Under the pieces are notes generated by a model that ran no database searches, was not told the DNA's origin, and saw nothing but the letters and a program-made list of their open reading frames with translations. The position numbers and the translations under genes were made by a program. Source: Lactarius indigo (lineage: Eukaryota; Basidiomycota; Agaricomycetes; Russulales; Russulaceae). From it: a stretch of 64,000 nucleotides of DNA. This document shows, piece after piece, positions 32,627 through 43,710 of the stretch (the stretch's first letter is position 1; every line of letters begins with the position of its first letter). The stretch covers positions 620,001-684,000 of the forward strand of contig JAFKAC010000015.1 of assembly GCA_025766275.1 (NCBI GenBank). Direction: 5' to 3'.

Positions 32627-33306
32627 CACAGTTTGCACACAACTCCTGGGCAAACGCCACGACTAAACACTCCCCATTTTCACTCCTCATGGGATGGGAA
32701 CCCCAAACCACCTGGAACCCAAAGCCCTCAACCTGTCCAGCAGTAGAACAGCGATTGGAGGATCTCTTGATCCTCCGACAACATGCACAAGATAGCATCA
32801 AACATGTGCAAAACCTCATGATGCAACAGGGAAAGACAGGGTTCACACCTTATCAACAGGGAGATCAAGTATGGTTGGAAGGAACAAATCTCCGTACCTT
32901 CTATCCCACAAGCAAATTAGCCCCCAAAAGATATGGACCCTTCAAAATCACAAGAGTTCTATCAGGCATTTCCTACAAACTTGAACTTCCGGCAACATGG
33001 AAGATCCACCCTGTGTTCCACGCTAACCTCCTTACGCCTTATAAGGAAACGGAGATGCACGGTGCAAATTTCGCTCGACCTCCACCCGACCTTATCGATG
33101 GAGAAGAGGAGTATGAAGTGGAGCGAATAGAAGATGCCCAGGAATGAGGGTGAGGGTGTAAACTCCATTTCCTAGTAAAGTGGAAAGGATTCCCAGCAAG
33201 TGACAATACGTGGGAACCAGCAACTCATATGACGCATGCACAAAACGCGATTCAAGATTATTACCAAACATACCCATCCGCCATAGGGGCTGGACGAAAG
33301 GTATAA
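32627..33306 (+). pseudogene. pol: pol of element E, part 3 (integrase C-terminus, chromodomain)
   Basis: Resumes at AQFAHNSWANATTK, then the GPF/SH3-like integrase tail and a chromodomain ([20 protein letters not shown]). Two TGA codons near 33145 and 33151 replace the two Arg of D's ERGRG motif. Pol ends at TAA 33304-33306, and ORF3 follows in the same frame 13 codons later. Confidence 0.87.
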
Positions 33307-33345
33307 GAGAAACACGCGACTCCACCCCAAATCCACATTAACGCA

Positions 33346-34633
33346 ATGACCGACACTCCAGTATCCGATACCACCCTCATCAACGTTCTCAGCAACCCCC
33401 AGCTTGAAGCCGCCCTCAAACGAGGGATTGTTACCATCAACTTATCCGACATCCCGCGCCTATCACCTCCACCATCCATTCCCCAATCTCCCCGGTCCAC
33501 CATGACTATCGACCCCATCCCCATCATACCTTGCTCCCCAGAGCGAGAACCAGGGGAGCTCACTCCATTGACACCCGAGGAGGGACAGTATTCACCAACC
33601 CCACCTCCTCACCGACAACCCACACCGCCACCAGAACCACAAGCACTGTCACCACCGTCGTCCCCATCTTCCACTCCTCCACCACCCTTAGAACCCTTCA
33701 CCCCAGTTCGCGTCCACACTCCCATCGACTATAACCGACCTGACTCCCCCCCGGAAGACACTGATGACCCAGGCGCCCCCTTTTTCCTGAACATCCCAGG
33801 GATGCCAAAGTATTTCCCATTACAGATCCCACTATCTGACGGCGGATCCAACACTGTGAGGTATATTTACTATCGCAAAGGATTCACCGAGGTAGTGGGG
33901 ACAATGGGTGCTAGGCAACCGCACTATGGAGAGGGGGTCTACCTCTCAACCCTCAGGCCTAACGTCTCGGCTCCTCCTTTCACGGCAGAACAACTGCAGT
34001 TCTTCGACCCCCATGACATCCGAGCCTGCGCCCTAGACGAGACACTCATTGAGCTCAACTCCCCACATATCATGGCAGAGATAACTAGGCTGCATACGGG
34101 ACTTTTGGCACTGAAAGAACTGGATGAGAAATATGAAAAGCTGGAGGAAGACACTCGCAAACTCTGAGTGGAGTGGCTGACGGTGGATCTGATGCTGGCC
34201 AGCACCAAAAGGTGTCTGCAATATGCCGGGGCCCTCAGTACAATAGCAGATGAGTACGCTCATATGACAGCCCTCCCAGCTCCTCTACAACATTCACGAT
34301 ACGCCATCCCGTTTGCCCCCCAACGTGGAGGACCACTCAAATTCCCCCACCTCGCTGACAAACCTCATCGCCAACGCTGTTACCATTGTAATAGCCCTCA
34401 CCACTTAGTGCACGACTGCCCCAATAGACCCAGGCCAGCATGTCAACATTGCCAAAGTCAAGAGCACCAGTCCCACCAGTGCATATTCCGCCGTGCAGAA
34501 ATGGTTGCCGAGGTCATTACCACTCATCAGGCAGAAGAACGCATCCACCAATCCATATCCACCGAGGCTACCACCTCCTTCACCATACTGGACCCACCAA
34601 CCATTACTGCCAACACCCAGGGAAGGTGGTGCG
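33346..34633 (+). pseudogene. ORF3 of element E, part 1
   Basis: Starts MTDTPVSDTTLINVLSNPQL at ATG 33346. In order: Pro/Ser/Thr-rich region, a block with PIDYNRPDSPPEDTDDPGAP, the PHYGEGVY motif, an LNSPHIMAEITRL segment, a coiled coil, then CCHC knuckles CYHCNSPHHLVHDC and CQHCQSQEHQSHQC. A TGA at 34165-34167 replaces Arg (D has RKLRLERL). Element A interrupts it within the third cluster (GRWC), and the end is at 42386-42573. Function unknown; nucleic-acid binding is inferred from the knuckles. The same module is fused to Pol in C. Confidence 0.85.
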
Positions 34634-35101
34634 TGTAATGCCGCCACGACGTTAGCTCGACTTGAGCTCGATAGAGGCGGTAACAACTTAGCGAATATTC
34701 TGAAGACGCGGAGGTCCAGGCACAGGCAATAGTGAACACTCGAAGGTGCACTTTTTGTAGAGGCGACAGAGAGGGGGGAGAGAGAGATAGGAAGAAAGAA
34801 ACAAGTGACGATTCAAGAAGACCAAGATGGCGTATCTTGGTCTTTGCTAGACACTATAAATACAAGTCGAGCAGGCTTTCAAGCGCTGCTATGAGTCACA
34901 GTAAAGTAGCGTCCAACGTATTGCGTAAGTAACTCAATCCTAGTACCACTGCTACCAGTATTAGTGGCGTCGGTCATCAGTCAGCAATCCGTACTGTATC
35001 TCCTATCGCACTACCGTATCACCGTAAGTAAGTCCGCGACTAATATACCTTACTGCCGTAATCGCAACCGGTACAGTAAGGGTATGGATCGAAACGTAAC
35101 A
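34634..35101 (-). repeat. 3' LTR of element A
   Basis: 468 bp, TGTAATGCCGCCACG...AAACGTAACA. It contains inverted arms AAGACCAAGAT/ATCTTGGTCTT. The polypurine tract AAAAAGGGAGGTGA (minus) borders it at 35102-35115. Confidence 0.92.
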
Positions 35102-35132
35102 TCACCTCCCTTTTTAGCGTGAGACCCCAGGC

Positions 35133-38100
35133 TCACCGAAAGTCGCGAGCCGGCCAATCGCGTTGCTCATCGGCGATGCGCTCTAGCGCGGTGGCGCGCT
35201 CCAGGCGATAGATGGCATCGCGTCGGTCGTCCTGTGCGCATTCGATCATTGCGCGGAGTTGGCTCACCCTCGCCCGAAGTCGATCCAGCTCATAGCTGGC
35301 CGCGTGAAAACGCGTGACTTCGGCGGTGAGCGACTCGTCGTTGATACGGTTGAGCGCGCGGTCGGTGATCTTGTCCGCCTCAAAGACAGCGAGGTCTTCG
35401 TGCGGATACGTGGGGCGGAGTGCCGCGGACACGTGAGGCTCGGCGTAGAAGGGCTTACCGTAGACGTGTGGCGAGCCTGGTATAACTCCTAGTATGAGGG
35501 GGTCCGCCCCTCCGATGATTTGGACGTGCGACGCGTCCCTCTCTACTCCGTCTGGTCCGGTGATGGGGTATCGAATGTGATGGGGTCGTCGGTTCGCCCT
35601 GAACCCTTCAGGCGCAATGACATGCGCGGGGTCCTCGGTGGCAGTGAACGGACGGTGATCGGTGGCGCCAGGCACGCGCACACGTCCTCGATACATGGGG
35701 GACCCGTCGGAGTAGACGAGCCAGGGCGTGATGAGGGGATTATCAGGGTCGCGTTTCGTTCGAAGGAAGGTGTGTCTCGCCGGGTAATAATCTTCGTCGT
35801 CATGGCCAGCCTCAGCTGCCGCCATCGCTGCCGTCGCTCGCGCATCTCCCTCAGTCGGGCCGCTGCCGAGTCCAACTGCTCCTTCTGCCACGCCGCCGCT
35901 ACCCTCTTCCAACCCTCCAACTCGTACTCCATCAGCGCTTGAACGCTGGTCGTTGCTCGGGAAAACTCCACGAACGCCAATGAGGTCGTCGCTTGGGGGG
36001 ATAGCGGCGATGGGTTCACGCTCGCCGCGATCGTTTCGGAAGACGTGGATGACGGCTTGGTGGTCGTCAGGAGTGGTTGTCGGGTCTGGAAATCTGGTGA
36101 CGACGTTGATCCACTCTTGTGCGGTGATGGGCCCCTCCGCTGGTGTAAGAGGTGTCCATGGTGTGAGCTGAGTGTTGGGAACTTCGGTGTTGTCGTCCTC
36201 TGCCAAGAGGGCGCGGGCGTCTTCTGCGAGGGAGTCGAGGAGTTGCGCCTGTGTGACATGTCGTAGTGGAGAAGTGGGCATGAGAGTAGTGGTTGAACGA
36301 AGAAATAGAGGATGACTGTCCTCTGTTCGAGCGACTCCCACTTTATCTTTTCTACCGTGGGCTTGCGTTTCCTGATACAGGCGGAGCGCTTCTGGTGCAA
36401 AGACGTCATCTTTGTTGACCCACTGGTTCTCCGAGTCTGGATACCCCTTCCATTTGATCAGGTATTGAAGGCGTCTTCCCCTGCCGAAGTGCCGAGTGTC
36501 TAGAATGGCCTCGACCTCATACTCCTCTTCTCCATCTATCAATTCAGGCGGGGGCCGTGTGAAGTTTTCTCCGTGCAAGGAAGTTTGCTTGTACGGTGTG
36601 AGAAGATCGATATGAAACACGGGGTGAATGCTCCACTGCGTGGGAAGTTCCAATCGATAATTGTAAGGGGACATCACCTGCACCACTCGAAAGGGTCCGT
36701 GGCGTCGCGCCGCTAATTTCGCTGTCGGCTGATTGGTTCGAAGATGTTTGCCTTCAAGCCACACGAGGTCGTTGACGTTGAACTTGGGCGTATCTTTGTT
36801 GCGCACCCATGACTCCTGCGCCTTCTTTATAAGACGTTGGGCGTTGTCCCTGGCTTCTTTTAGCTGCGTCAGCCGCGTGGTCGCGAGGGGAATAGGAGAC
36901 GGCTTATCCGTCCAGTCAGCTTGCGGGTTATATCCCATCAGAAGTTGAAACGGCGATTCTTTAGTGTGTTCATGTGGCCAGTTGTTGTGCGCGAATTCGG
37001 CGATTGGCAGATAGGCTTCCCAGTTGTTTTGCCGTTCATTTACCCAGAAGCGTAGATACTGTTCCAGCCACTGGTTAGTTCGTTCGGATTGCCCATCAGT
37101 ACGCGGATGATATGCAGTTGATATGTTCTGTTGGATCCCCAGGATGCGGCATACTTCTCTGGTGAACTTAGACGTGAAGCGGGGATCACGGTCGCTTATT
37201 ATCTTGCGTGGTAGTCCGAAGCGTTTGAACACTTGAGTGACGTACAAGGTCGCCATTTCTTCTGCGGTGATTTCCTCTCGACATGGGATGAAGATGGAGG
37301 CCTTGCTGCAGTCGTGGTCCGTGATGGTTAGTATACTGTCGTACCCTTTACTGACGGGTAGTTTAGTGATGAAGTCTACCGCCACCGTGTGAAACGGCAT
37401 GGCTTCTAGTATTGGCGTGATGGGGTGCAGCACGGCTCGTATGGGTCTTGTGTTGACTTTGTTTCGTTGGCATTCTGCGCAGCCTTGCACGTATTCATAT
37501 ACGTCTCTTCGGAGTCGCGGCCACCAGTAGTGTCTTTCCAGGATGCGTTGAGTTTTTGCAATCCCCGGGTGGCCGTGTATTGGCAAGTCGTGATGGTCGT
37601 GTATCAGTACACGTTGAACCGACGCTGGCCCTGTGATCACGAACCTGCCGTCTTTGTACCATTCCCCTTGTATCTTCTTGAGGTGGTAGGGGTCGACCCA
37701 TGTCTTGATCACCTCCTCGTCTTGCTGGTGGCGTGGTTGTAGTAGATTTGGATTTGCAATGAAGGTGCGCGCGGTGTTGAGGGTTCGTACAAAGACTTCG
37801 GGGGGCAGAACTACTACTTCGCTGTTGTCTTCGACTCCTTGATTATAATCCGGTCATCTCGACAGTGCATCTGCTCGTCCGTTGTTCTTTCCTTTGATGT
37901 GATGAATCTCGAAGTCGTATTCAGAAAGTTCGAGTACTTCCCTGGCGACTCGTCGGCTAATCTTCTGCGGTGACTTCCAGTATTGCAGGTTTAGGTGGTC
38001 CGAATAGATTTTAATCTTGTGGGGAGCGCCTGCGAGGAGTGGTCGCCAGTTCCGTAGGGCTTTGACTATCGCGAGCAGCTCTAGGTCGTAGATGTCGTAG

Positions 38101-39860
38101 TTTCTTTCGGCTTCAGAAAGCGTCGCCGAGTAGTAACCTATGGGGTGTCGCTTTCCGTCAGATTTCCTTTGCAGTAATACGGCTCCCACCGCGTAGCCTG
38201 AAGCGTCTACTTCCAATTCGAACGGATCTTGAAGGATGGGGTGTGCCAACACCGGTTCCTCTGTCACAAGACGTTTTAGGGTGTTGAACGCCCTTTCTTC
38301 TTCTTCCGTCCATCGCCATTCTTCGTCCTTCCGTGTTAGCTTAGTGAGTGGTTTGGCGTGAGTTGCAAAACCGCGGATAAAGACTCTGTAAAAGTTACAG
38401 AAGCCGAGGAAAGAGCGGACGTCCTTGACTTTTGTTGGTGTTGGCCAGTCTTTGATGCCTTGTACTTTTACAGGGTCCATTCGGGTCACCCCCCTCTCAA
38501 GGATTACCCCCAGGTAATCCATCCGCGGTTGATGGAACAGGCACTTCTCGAGTTTGAAGTAGAGATCATGTTCCTCCGCGACGCGCAGGACGTCACGGAC
38601 GGCGTTTACATGGGCAGCTAGGTCATGGGCAAAGTGAGTAGCGATGCCAATATCGTCCATGTAGACGCGTATGGTAGTGCCCAGACGCTCGTGCTTTGCT
38701 ATGGTGTCGCGATAGATGTGGTTCATCATGGCCTGGAAAGTGGCGGGGGAATTAGTGAGGCCGAAAAACATAACCGTGGGTTCAAAAAGGCCAAATTTGG
38801 TTTTGAACGCCGCCTTCTCTTGGTCGCCATCACGAATACGGATGTTGTTGTAGCCCCATCGGATGTCGAGTTTCGTATAGATGTGGGCGTTGCTGAGGTC
38901 GAGGATGAGGTCTTGTATGAGTGGTAGCGGATACTGATTCCGAATGGTATGGGAGTTGATGACCCGGTAGTCCTGTACCGGTCGCAGTTTTCCGTCCTTC
39001 TTTTTAATGAAGAAGAAGGAGGATGCGTACGGGGAGATAGAAGGGCGTAAATACCCCTGCTTTAGCTTTTCTTCTAGAAATTCCTTGAGTTCACCCTCCT
39101 CTTTTTGGGTCATAGGGTAGATCTTGCAGTCGATAGCGGCCGGCGCCGACAGTTTGAAGTCTATTGCGTGGTCCCACGGCCTTGCCGGGGGGAAGCGGTG
39201 CGAGGCTTGCTCGTTGAAAAGTCTGGTAAACATTGTGTATTCTTGAGGGAGCATTGCTGCCGTTTGCTGTTGTTTCGCTTGTATTGCCAGCTCCGTCGAG
39301 GTGGTGGCTCTAGCAAACGTTTCTTCTTCCAAATCCCGCACGATGTCTTCCTTTTCGGACGCAATGAGGGTGCGAATGGTCGTTGTTGATAGCAACGCTT
39401 CGTTAGTGGCCAATATTACCGGCTGCATGTCAGGGTGCATGGTGGCGGTGGCCCAACTGATCGTTGGCTCAAATGCGCTCAGCCATGGATAGCCTAGCAC
39501 CATATCTTCGCTGCCGAGGTCGGTGATCAAGAAGGTCATCTGCTTTATCTGCCCTCGTGTCTTCACCTCTAGGTTAACATAGTGAGTGATTAACCCAGCT
39601 TTATTCTCCGTGTTGTCTATGTTCCATATTTTGCGAGGCGTGTCTAGTGGCTGTGTCTGGATACCAGCCCGTTTGGCTAGGCTAGGTCGTAAGAAGTTGT
39701 CGGTCGCGCCAGAGTCGACCAGCGCGTTTGTTTCAGTCGTTTGGTAATTTGTACGGACAGTTACTGGAATTCGCATAGATCGATAGCGCGTTGTCACAAT
39801 TACAGAATTACATTGAAGAGCCCTCACCCAGACTGACGGGTTCAGGCGTCCCGAAAACCC
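35133..39860 (-). pseudogene. pol: pol of element A with a single TGA
   Basis: 1576 codons from the frameshift at 39860. Protease VDSGATDNF; RT with VYMDDIGIA (near 38650); RNase H; a TGA at 37856-37854 where relatives read LSRRPDY, so CGA to TGA; integrase with HHCC (CAECQ) and DDE residues (VDFITK, SDRDPRF, GQSERTNQW); chromodomain near 36390-36530 (YLIKWKGYPDSENQW); then a module with YGKPFY, an LTAEVTRF segment and a terminal coiled coil, but without the zinc knuckles of C. Apart from the TGA the frame is complete. Without readthrough, integrase would not be made. Confidence 0.9.
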
Positions 39861-41893
39861 TCTTTTCCCCATAGATCTTGAAGTATAAGATCTTTTACTT
39901 CATCCGTGCTGTTGGCCACTTGCGTGAGCCATTCTTTGGCCTGCTCCCCTGCTGTCTTCGTGCTTGCAGCGTTGATTTGAGGTGTGGGTGTCACGCTCGG
40001 CGCTGGTGACATATACCCGGGTAGTGACGGCGCGTACTGCGATGGTGCGTATTGTGAGACGGGTCCTTGAGGATATCCCGTGGTTTCGGTCATGCGACTG
40101 CTAGACGGGGCGGCCTGCCATTGTTGCTGTGTGCGCGGATATGGACAATTTCGTGAGAGGTGGCCGGGAGCATGACAGTTGTAACAAAGGACATTCCTTA
40201 AGTCCCTTCGAGATCCTCCCCTTCCTCGTCCTCGAGCCCCTGGTCCCCCTCTTGGTGGGAACGGCGGTGTGGGCCAGTCGCGGTGTGGTAGTTTGTTGAA
40301 ATCGATATCTTCAGACCCGGCAAGTCTCACCTTGGCGCGGTCAGCCGAGGTGTCCATTGCCCACGGGTTGGTTTGTGGCAGGTTCTGCGGGAGTGTCCAT
40401 CCTGCGTTGCCGCCCTGCTTCTTTGGTTGCGTTGTGTTTTTGTATTCATTGAGTCGCGCCTTGAGGTGGATGTAATTTTTCTGTCGCTTGAGGACGGCCC
40501 TTTTCCAGTCATCGAACGTGACCGGGTCGTCGAACTGAAACGCGTTTTTGAACAGTTCCTTGGGTAGACCCGACGTAAAAAGGTCGATGGTTTGGGGTTC
40601 ATTGAGGCGGTAGTGAGCCTTCCGTGCGAGCTGTTCAAAGTCATTGACGTACTTGTCAATGTCCTCTCCCGTCATCTTATAGCCTTTCCGTAGTATGGCT
40701 TGAGCTTGTTCTCTTTCTAGCGTGTTTTCGAATCTCTGGCTGAATCCGTCGGCCACGGCGTCCCATAGGGCGCGAGTGTAGGGACTGATTCCCCATTGTA
40801 TTTGCCTATTGAGCCAGTTCAGGAAGGACAGGACCCATTCGCTGACTGCTCCGCCTTTGATATAGGAGAGGAACAGAAGGCATCTTCTGTAGTCGTTGCG
40901 CATGATAGGGGCGTCCAAATTCATGCCCCAATAAACGTGCCACTGCGTCAGGAATTGATCTACTTTGAGTCTGTCTCCGTCAAAGATAGAGGGTGGCTCG
41001 CCGGTTAGTTTTTCATTGTGATGTCCTGCTCCTCCGGCGCCTCCTCCTCCGTCGCCTCCTCCACCTCCTGGCGGTCCCATGGGTGGTATTCTTGGTGGCT
41101 CGGTTCTTCGTAGGTCGAACGGGATGCCTCCTCCTGGTGGCGGTGGCGGATCTTCGCCTGGTCCTCCCGTTCCTGGTGGGAGGTCTAGTGCGGGCCGTCG
41201 TCCAGACGGGGGATCTCCTCGATCTGACCCTATTGCTCGGAAGATGGCTGCGTCATCTGCAGTCATGCGCACGCCGGTTTCGGGGTTGATGGGCATGAGG
41301 ATTTCTCGTGCTTCTTCTCGTATTGCGCGTGCCTCTTCAATCGCTACTTCTTCCATTGCTCTTGTTATTGTTGCCATAATGGCTGGTGATCGGATGTGAA
41401 TTGGTTCTGGTTCGGTAATGTGTGCGGACTCAGCTCGTTCGATGAGGAGATCTTGTATAGCTCCTCCGCTAGTTTCTGTTTGATTTGGCTCTCGTCCTTC
41501 ACTCTCGCTTTGGCTTTGCTCTTCTTCTTCTTCTGATATCACTTCTCCAGTAGAGTGTTCTCGTACTTGCCCGTCAATGGGGCCCCAATCCGCTCGGCTA
41601 TTGAGCTCTCGGGCGTCGATATCACACTGGTATCTAGGCCCTGCTGGTCGTATGACGTCCCACTGGGAATCTATGGGATTCCACGCAACCTCCGTCCAAC
41701 ACAAGTGGTCAAAGTTGAACTCAACTGGTCGGAACCTGCTAGGTCCGTTGAACTCTACGAAATATCCGGTTTCTTCTTGTCTTTCCCTCCAACTGGCAGC
41801 TTGTAGAAAGCGCGTGGGGACGTTACGTTCTCCTCTTCTTGGGAGCGAATATGGACGGAAACTCGTCCACTGGTCTCTGGTTGTTACGGCCAC
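39842..41893 (-). CDS. gag: Gag polyprotein of element A
   Basis: 683 residues from GTG 41893-41891 in the context CCACCGTGG. The frame has a TAA in the PBS just upstream and no ATG between, so the GTG or another non-AUG codon must start the N-terminal domain (WNPIDSQWDVIRPAG) that is conserved in the other families. Then acidic Glu/Gln/Ser-rich sequence, a PPGPGGGG-type linker, capsid (FLTQWHVYWGMNLDAP), a basic RGGPGARGRGRGG stretch, and a CCHC knuckle (CYNCHAPGHLSRNC). It ends TGA 39844-39842. Confidence 0.87.
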   Translation of the reverse strand: MAVTTRDQWTSFRPYSLPRRGERNVPTRFLQAASWRERQEETGYFVEFNGPSRFRPVEFNFDHLCWTEVAWNPIDSQWDVIRPAGPRYQCDIDARELNSRADWGPIDGQVREHSTGEVISEEEEEQSQSESEGREPNQTETSGGAIQDLLIERAESAHITEPEPIHIRSPAIMATITRAMEEVAIEEARAIREEAREILMPINPETGVRMTADDAAIFRAIGSDRGDPPSGRRPALDLPPGTGGPGEDPPPPPGGGIPFDLRRTEPPRIPPMGPPGGGGGDGGGGAGGAGHHNEKLTGEPPSIFDGDRLKVDQFLTQWHVYWGMNLDAPIMRNDYRRCLLFLSYIKGGAVSEWVLSFLNWLNRQIQWGISPYTRALWDAVADGFSQRFENTLEREQAQAILRKGYKMTGEDIDKYVNDFEQLARKAHYRLNEPQTIDLFTSGLPKELFKNAFQFDDPVTFDDWKRAVLKRQKNYIHLKARLNEYKNTTQPKKQGGNAGWTLPQNLPQTNPWAMDTSADRAKVRLAGSEDIDFNKLPHRDWPTPPFPPRGGPGARGRGRGGSRRDLRNVLCYNCHAPGHLSRNCPYPRTQQQWQAAPSSSRMTETTGYPQGPVSQYAPSQYAPSLPGYMSPAPSVTPTPQINAASTKTAGEQAKEWLTQVANSTDEVKDLILQDLWGKEGFRDA
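39854..39860 (-). promoter_or_regulatory. Putative -1 ribosomal frameshift site of A
   Basis: GGGTTTT on the minus strand, read G GGT TTT, 9 bases before the gag stop; it matches B. Confidence 0.65.
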
Positions 41894-41899
41894 GGTGGG

Positions 41900-41910
41900 A
41901 TCTTGGTCTT
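41900..41910 (-). other. Primer-binding site of A (self-priming type)
   Basis: Minus strand AAGACCAAGAT, two bases after the LTR. Its complement ATCTTGGTCTT is at 42107-42097 on the minus strand, about 30 nt downstream of TATTTATA (42141-42134). Confidence 0.72.
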
Positions 41911-41912
41911 AA

Positions 41913-42380
41913 TGTAACGCCGCCACGACGTTAGCTCGACTTGAGCTCGATAGAGGCGGTAACAACTTAGCGAATATTCTGAAGACGCGGAGGTCCAGGC
42001 ACAGGCAATAGTGAACACTCGAAGGTGCACTTTTTGTAGAGGCGACAGAGAGGGGGGAGAGAGAGATAGGAAGAAAGAAACAAGTGACGATTCAAGAAGA
42101 CCAAGATGGCGTATCTTGGTCTTTGCTAGACACTATAAATACAAGTCGAGCAGGCTTTCAAGCGCTGCTATGAGTCACAGTAAAGTAGCGTCCAACGTAT
42201 TGCGTAAGTAACTCAATCCTAGTACCACTGCTACCAGTATTAGTGGCGTCGGTCATCAGTCAGCAATCCGTACTGTATCTCCTATCGCACTACCGTATCA
42301 CCGTAAGTAAGTCCGCGACTAATATACCTTACTGCCGTAATCGCAACCGGTACAGTAAGGGTATGGATCGAAACGTAACA
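41913..42380 (-). repeat. 5' LTR of element A
   Basis: 468 bp, the same as 34634-35101 apart from one CpG change. Inverted arms at 42097-42107 and 42113-42123 surround the presumed transcription start. Confidence 0.92.
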
Positions 42381-42385
42381 GTGCG

Positions 42386-42573
42386 GGCGGTGCTTCAACA
42401 CCAACGCCAATCATGATGAGATTCAATGCCCCCAATACGAAATGTGCCGCAAGTGCAGTGCTCGCGGACCTCTTTTCTTCCTCAGAACTCACCACTGCCG
42501 ATTGGACATCTCTCCGTGGCTGGAGAACAACCTCGATGCCAACATTTACGACCTTGTCGACCCAGAGAGCTGA
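42386..42573 (+). pseudogene. ORF3 of element E, part 2
   Basis: Continues the split frame after the second GTGCG copy. It codes for the last Cys clusters (CPQYEMCRKC, then THHCRLDI) and the tail IYDLVDPES, ending at TGA 42571-42573. It closely matches the end of D ORF3. The purine tract ACGGGGGGTAA then abuts the 3' LTR. Confidence 0.87.
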
Positions 42574-42607
42574 AGTTGAGGTGTCTTCAGACCAAGACGG
42601 GGGGTAA

Positions 42608-43189
42608 TGTTATGACTTTCTTTGGACTCATTCTTTCACACCTTACTGTTCCCTTCCCCATACCATATGAGCCCTGTACAATTACACAGACTTTACGACC
42701 ACTCGATTCCTACCGCACGTCCTACTTATCGATGTTCCCTTCTGATAAAGTTCAACATGTGCTAGTTTCCAATTTGTTCCTATTCATGCACAACCCTGCG
42801 TGACTTGCCTTTATCCCTGATATATCTATGCCTTGTTCCCTCTATGCCTATCCCTTTATTCCTTAACCTGGCGATGATGCCATCTATTTGTAGCAACCAT
42901 ACAGCGCGACCTCTATTTAACCCTAGTCATAGCTAGCTTGTACGGTAGACTAGACTTCTTGTGTAATACTACACTCATCTAAGACGGACGCCTTTGTGCT
43001 TTCCCTTGTCTCAAGAACTTCTGACCTCTGCTAGACCTTCGAGTCTTAGCCTTCCTCTATGATCCAAGTGACTACCATCCTTGTGATCCTTGTGCAACAT
43101 TCTACTGAAGCCAAGCCATAGAGCTTGCGCTACCGCAACTTGACTAACTTGGTGCAGGTCACACCTTACGCCCCTGTAGTGGTGTAACA
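42608..43189 (+). repeat. 3' LTR of element E
   Basis: 582 bp, alignable base for base to 18073-18654. Confidence 0.92.
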
Positions 43190-43194
43190 AATAT

Positions 43195-43246
43195 GGACAC
43201 TGGCAGGGGTGCAGCAAAAGTCCATCCTAGCTATCTAGCCAGGTAG
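43195..43246 (+). pseudogene. Last exon of the gene split by E
   Basis: Joined to 18067-18072 this continues the frame for 17 codons (DTGRGAAKVHPSYLAR) to TAG 43244-43246. Weak evidence, because the gene family is unknown. From 43247 to about 43700 I see nothing identifiable. Confidence 0.35.
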
Positions 43247-43710
43247 TCTATATGTACATTTCCATACTGGAATATCTGCACATGTTTTCCACTTACTACT
43301 TAATATTCTCCTATACTAATCTATCATTTGTTGACCAGTAGTATGTGCATATGAGCTTCAGGATATCCACACTTCCACAACCATATTCAAGTCCTGTAAA
43401 TACCCACAATGTCTATAGAGATCTTACAGAGTTAAACCACCAATTGAAAGATTGGAGACCCATTTATATCTCTACACATCCAATTAGGAAGTCCTGTCAT
43501 ATATCCTTATGAGGTCCCTATCCTGTATTCACCTTATTTACTCCCCTGTATTTCCTTTCACCAACACCCACTAGCCTGCATTTGTAGGTATTCACAAGCA
43601 GGAACTCTGCTCTAGCTCACTGTGCCTTGACTCTGTCTGTTGTCTCTGACACTTATAAGCAGTCACCACATACTTGTGATCAAATATTCCATTCTGCTCA
43701 TTTTATTGAA

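Larger units (their letters stand above)
34634..42380 (-). mobile_element. Ty3/Gypsy chromodomain element A, nearly intact
   Basis: 7747 bp with 468-bp LTRs that differ at only one position I could see (TGTAATG versus TGTAACG, a CpG change) and a perfect TSD GTGCG (34629-34633, 42381-42385). Gag is open; pol has one TGA. Inserted into ORF3 of E. Confidence 0.93.
18073..43189 (+). mobile_element. Ty3/Gypsy chromodomain element E hosting four insertions
   Basis: Both 582-bp LTRs (18073-18654 and 42608-43189) lie 25 kb apart, flanked by a perfect TSD AATAT (18068-18072, 43190-43194). Subtracting the Copia LTR with element C (22718-31321), solo LTR G2 (31813-32626) and element A (34634-42385) leaves about 7.95 kb, the same as D (about 7.8 kb). 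The three pol pieces then sum to 3546 bases (1182 codons) and the two ORF3 pieces to 1476 bases (492 codons), both in frame. Gag and pol carry many CpG-type stops, so E is dead. Confidence 0.92.
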
